Origin: an uncultured Paracoccaceae bacterium
GTDB taxonomy: Bacteria > Pseudomonadota > Alphaproteobacteria > Rhodobacterales > Rhodobacteraceae
DNA: 6,193 nt
NCBI GenBank assembly: GCA_938038825.1
Contig: CALHST010000226.1
Span: forward strand, 1 to 6,193
Reading direction: 5' to 3'
Shown here: positions 5,561 to 6,193 of the stretch, one piece after another
How the letters are laid out: each line of letters opens with the position of its first letter
How positions within the stretch are numbered: position 1 is the first letter of the stretch
Position numbers and translations under genes: made by a program
The notes under the pieces: model-generated
The model's input: the letters and a program-made list of their open reading frames with translations, nothing else
What the model was told of the DNA's origin: nothing
Databases searched by the model: none

Positions 5561-6193
5561 CTACAATGCGTTAGGGGCTCCTTCCGGCAATTCTCTGCGC
5601 AGCCTTTGAATGTGGTCCCGCAGCATGGAAACACGACGGGGACGAAAACTTTCCGACGTCACCTCTAGCGCATCCATGCGATCCAAGCGAAAGGTTCGAT
5701 AGTCTTGACGCAGGTGGCACCACGCCATCAGGACGCTTGAGGCTTCTAGATACACAATTCCCAATGGCCAGACTTTGCGCCGTGTTTGTGCACCGTTTGC
5801 GTCTTGATAGTAAAAGACAATTGCGTGTTCGTCCCAAGTCGCTGCCCGAAGTACCGCAACATCAATTGTTGGCGCTGGAGGTCTTCGAAAACGTTGCGCA
5901 TCCAACACAGCATGTTCCAAGCGATGGGCTTGGCGATCCGGGACCCGCGCGGTGATCTTCGCCAACGCAGATTGCGCGGCTTTGGCAATCGACGGATCCC
6001 CAATCACGGCAACATCGCGCAGCCCCAGCACCAATGCTTCCAGTTCGTCATCTTCAAACCCCAAAGGCGGCAGGCTGGCATCTTCGACCAAGGTAAAGCC
6101 AAACCCGGCTTCGCCATCAATAACAGCCCCCAGCCCTCGCAACGCATCAATGTCTCGATAGATGGTTCGCACCGACACACCCAGATCAAAGGC
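5561..6193 (-). CDS. YafY-like HTH/WYL-domain transcriptional regulator (N-terminus cut by window edge)
   Basis: DNA-binding regulator of the WYL class; 210 residues are visible and the frame stays open to the edge. The visible protein begins AFDLGVSVRTIYRDIDALR, the recognition-helix end of an HTH_11-type winged helix, so roughly the first 20-30 residues are missing; the GTG at 6176-6178 lies inside this helix and is not the start. A wing/linker (GEAGFGF, then PPLGFEDDELEALVLGL) leads to the WYL ligand-binding domain (about 115-190 of the visible part) with KVWPLGIVYL and FRLDRM (168-173). The name-giving W-Y-L triplet reads S-V-L (153-155). WYL domains are thought to sense ligands such as nucleotides or nucleic acids; the ligand and target here are unknown. 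Its end is 62 nt from the transglycosylase, which could be a target or a co-transcribed gene, but nothing shows either. Confidence 0.9.
   Translation of the reverse strand, partial: AFDLGVSVRTIYRDIDALRGLGAVIDGEAGFGFTLVEDASLPPLGFEDDELEALVLGLRDVAVIGDPSIAKAAQSALAKITARVPDRQAHRLEHAVLDAQRFRRPPAPTIDVAVLRAATWDEHAIVFYYQDANGAQTRRKVWPLGIVYLEASSVLMAWCHLRQDYRTFRLDRMDALEVTSESFRPRRVSMLRDHIQRLRRELPEGAPNAL

Noticed and set aside
5561..6178. Regulator starting at the GTG at 6178
   Set aside because: This GTG lies inside the HTH recognition helix and the frame is open beyond it to the window edge, so the true start lies outside.
1..6193. Insertion sequence, phage, toxin-antitoxin, CRISPR or defence system
   Set aside because: No transposase, integrase, terminal repeats, regularly spaced repeats or defence-type domains are visible; gene density and content are ordinary.

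Overview
The window looks like chromosomal DNA from an alphaproteobacterium, most likely Rhodobacterales (Roseobacter group). The base composition is moderate. The class III aminotransferase closely resembles, as I recall it, a Ruegeria/Silicibacter pomeroyi family member. The intergenic GC-rich hairpin after 'aaatacctcgggg' is also of a kind I associate with roseobacters. These are inferences from memory; no search was run.

Left half (1-2573, minus strand): a polyamine ABC import operon in the same order as Escherichia coli potF-potG-potH. It is read from right to left: periplasmic binding protein (1482-2573), a 54-nt gap with a stem-loop, the ATPase (306-1427), then an inner-membrane permease that overlaps the ATPase stop by an ATGA junction and runs off the left edge (1-309). 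A second permease (potI) is expected just outside the window.

Centre (2574-4105): a 134-nt divergent promoter region separates the operon from a plus-strand PLP-dependent aminotransferase of the SpuC/omega-amine:pyruvate type. The likely joint logic is import of putrescine or spermidine by the transporter, then transamination of a primary amine in the cytoplasm as the first step of using it as carbon and nitrogen source. The intergenic region carries several small palindromes that could be operators shared by both directions.

Right half (4106-6193): a convergent gap of 82 nt holds two hairpins and separates the aminotransferase from a minus-strand MltB-type lytic murein transglycosylase (signal peptide, SLT_2-type catalytic domain, C-terminal peptidoglycan-binding domain; 4188-5498). 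Upstream of it, 62 nt away and on the same strand, lies a YafY-like HTH/WYL transcriptional regulator (5561-6193) whose N-terminus is cut by the right edge. Nothing ties these two genes to polyamine metabolism.

I see no mobile element, CRISPR array, tRNA or rRNA, and no disrupted gene. The region is ordinary accessory/housekeeping metabolism. The most interesting points are a specificity-relevant Trp in the binding-protein pocket, the potF-potG hairpin, the palindrome-rich divergent promoter, the paired hairpins between convergent genes, and a degenerate WYL motif.
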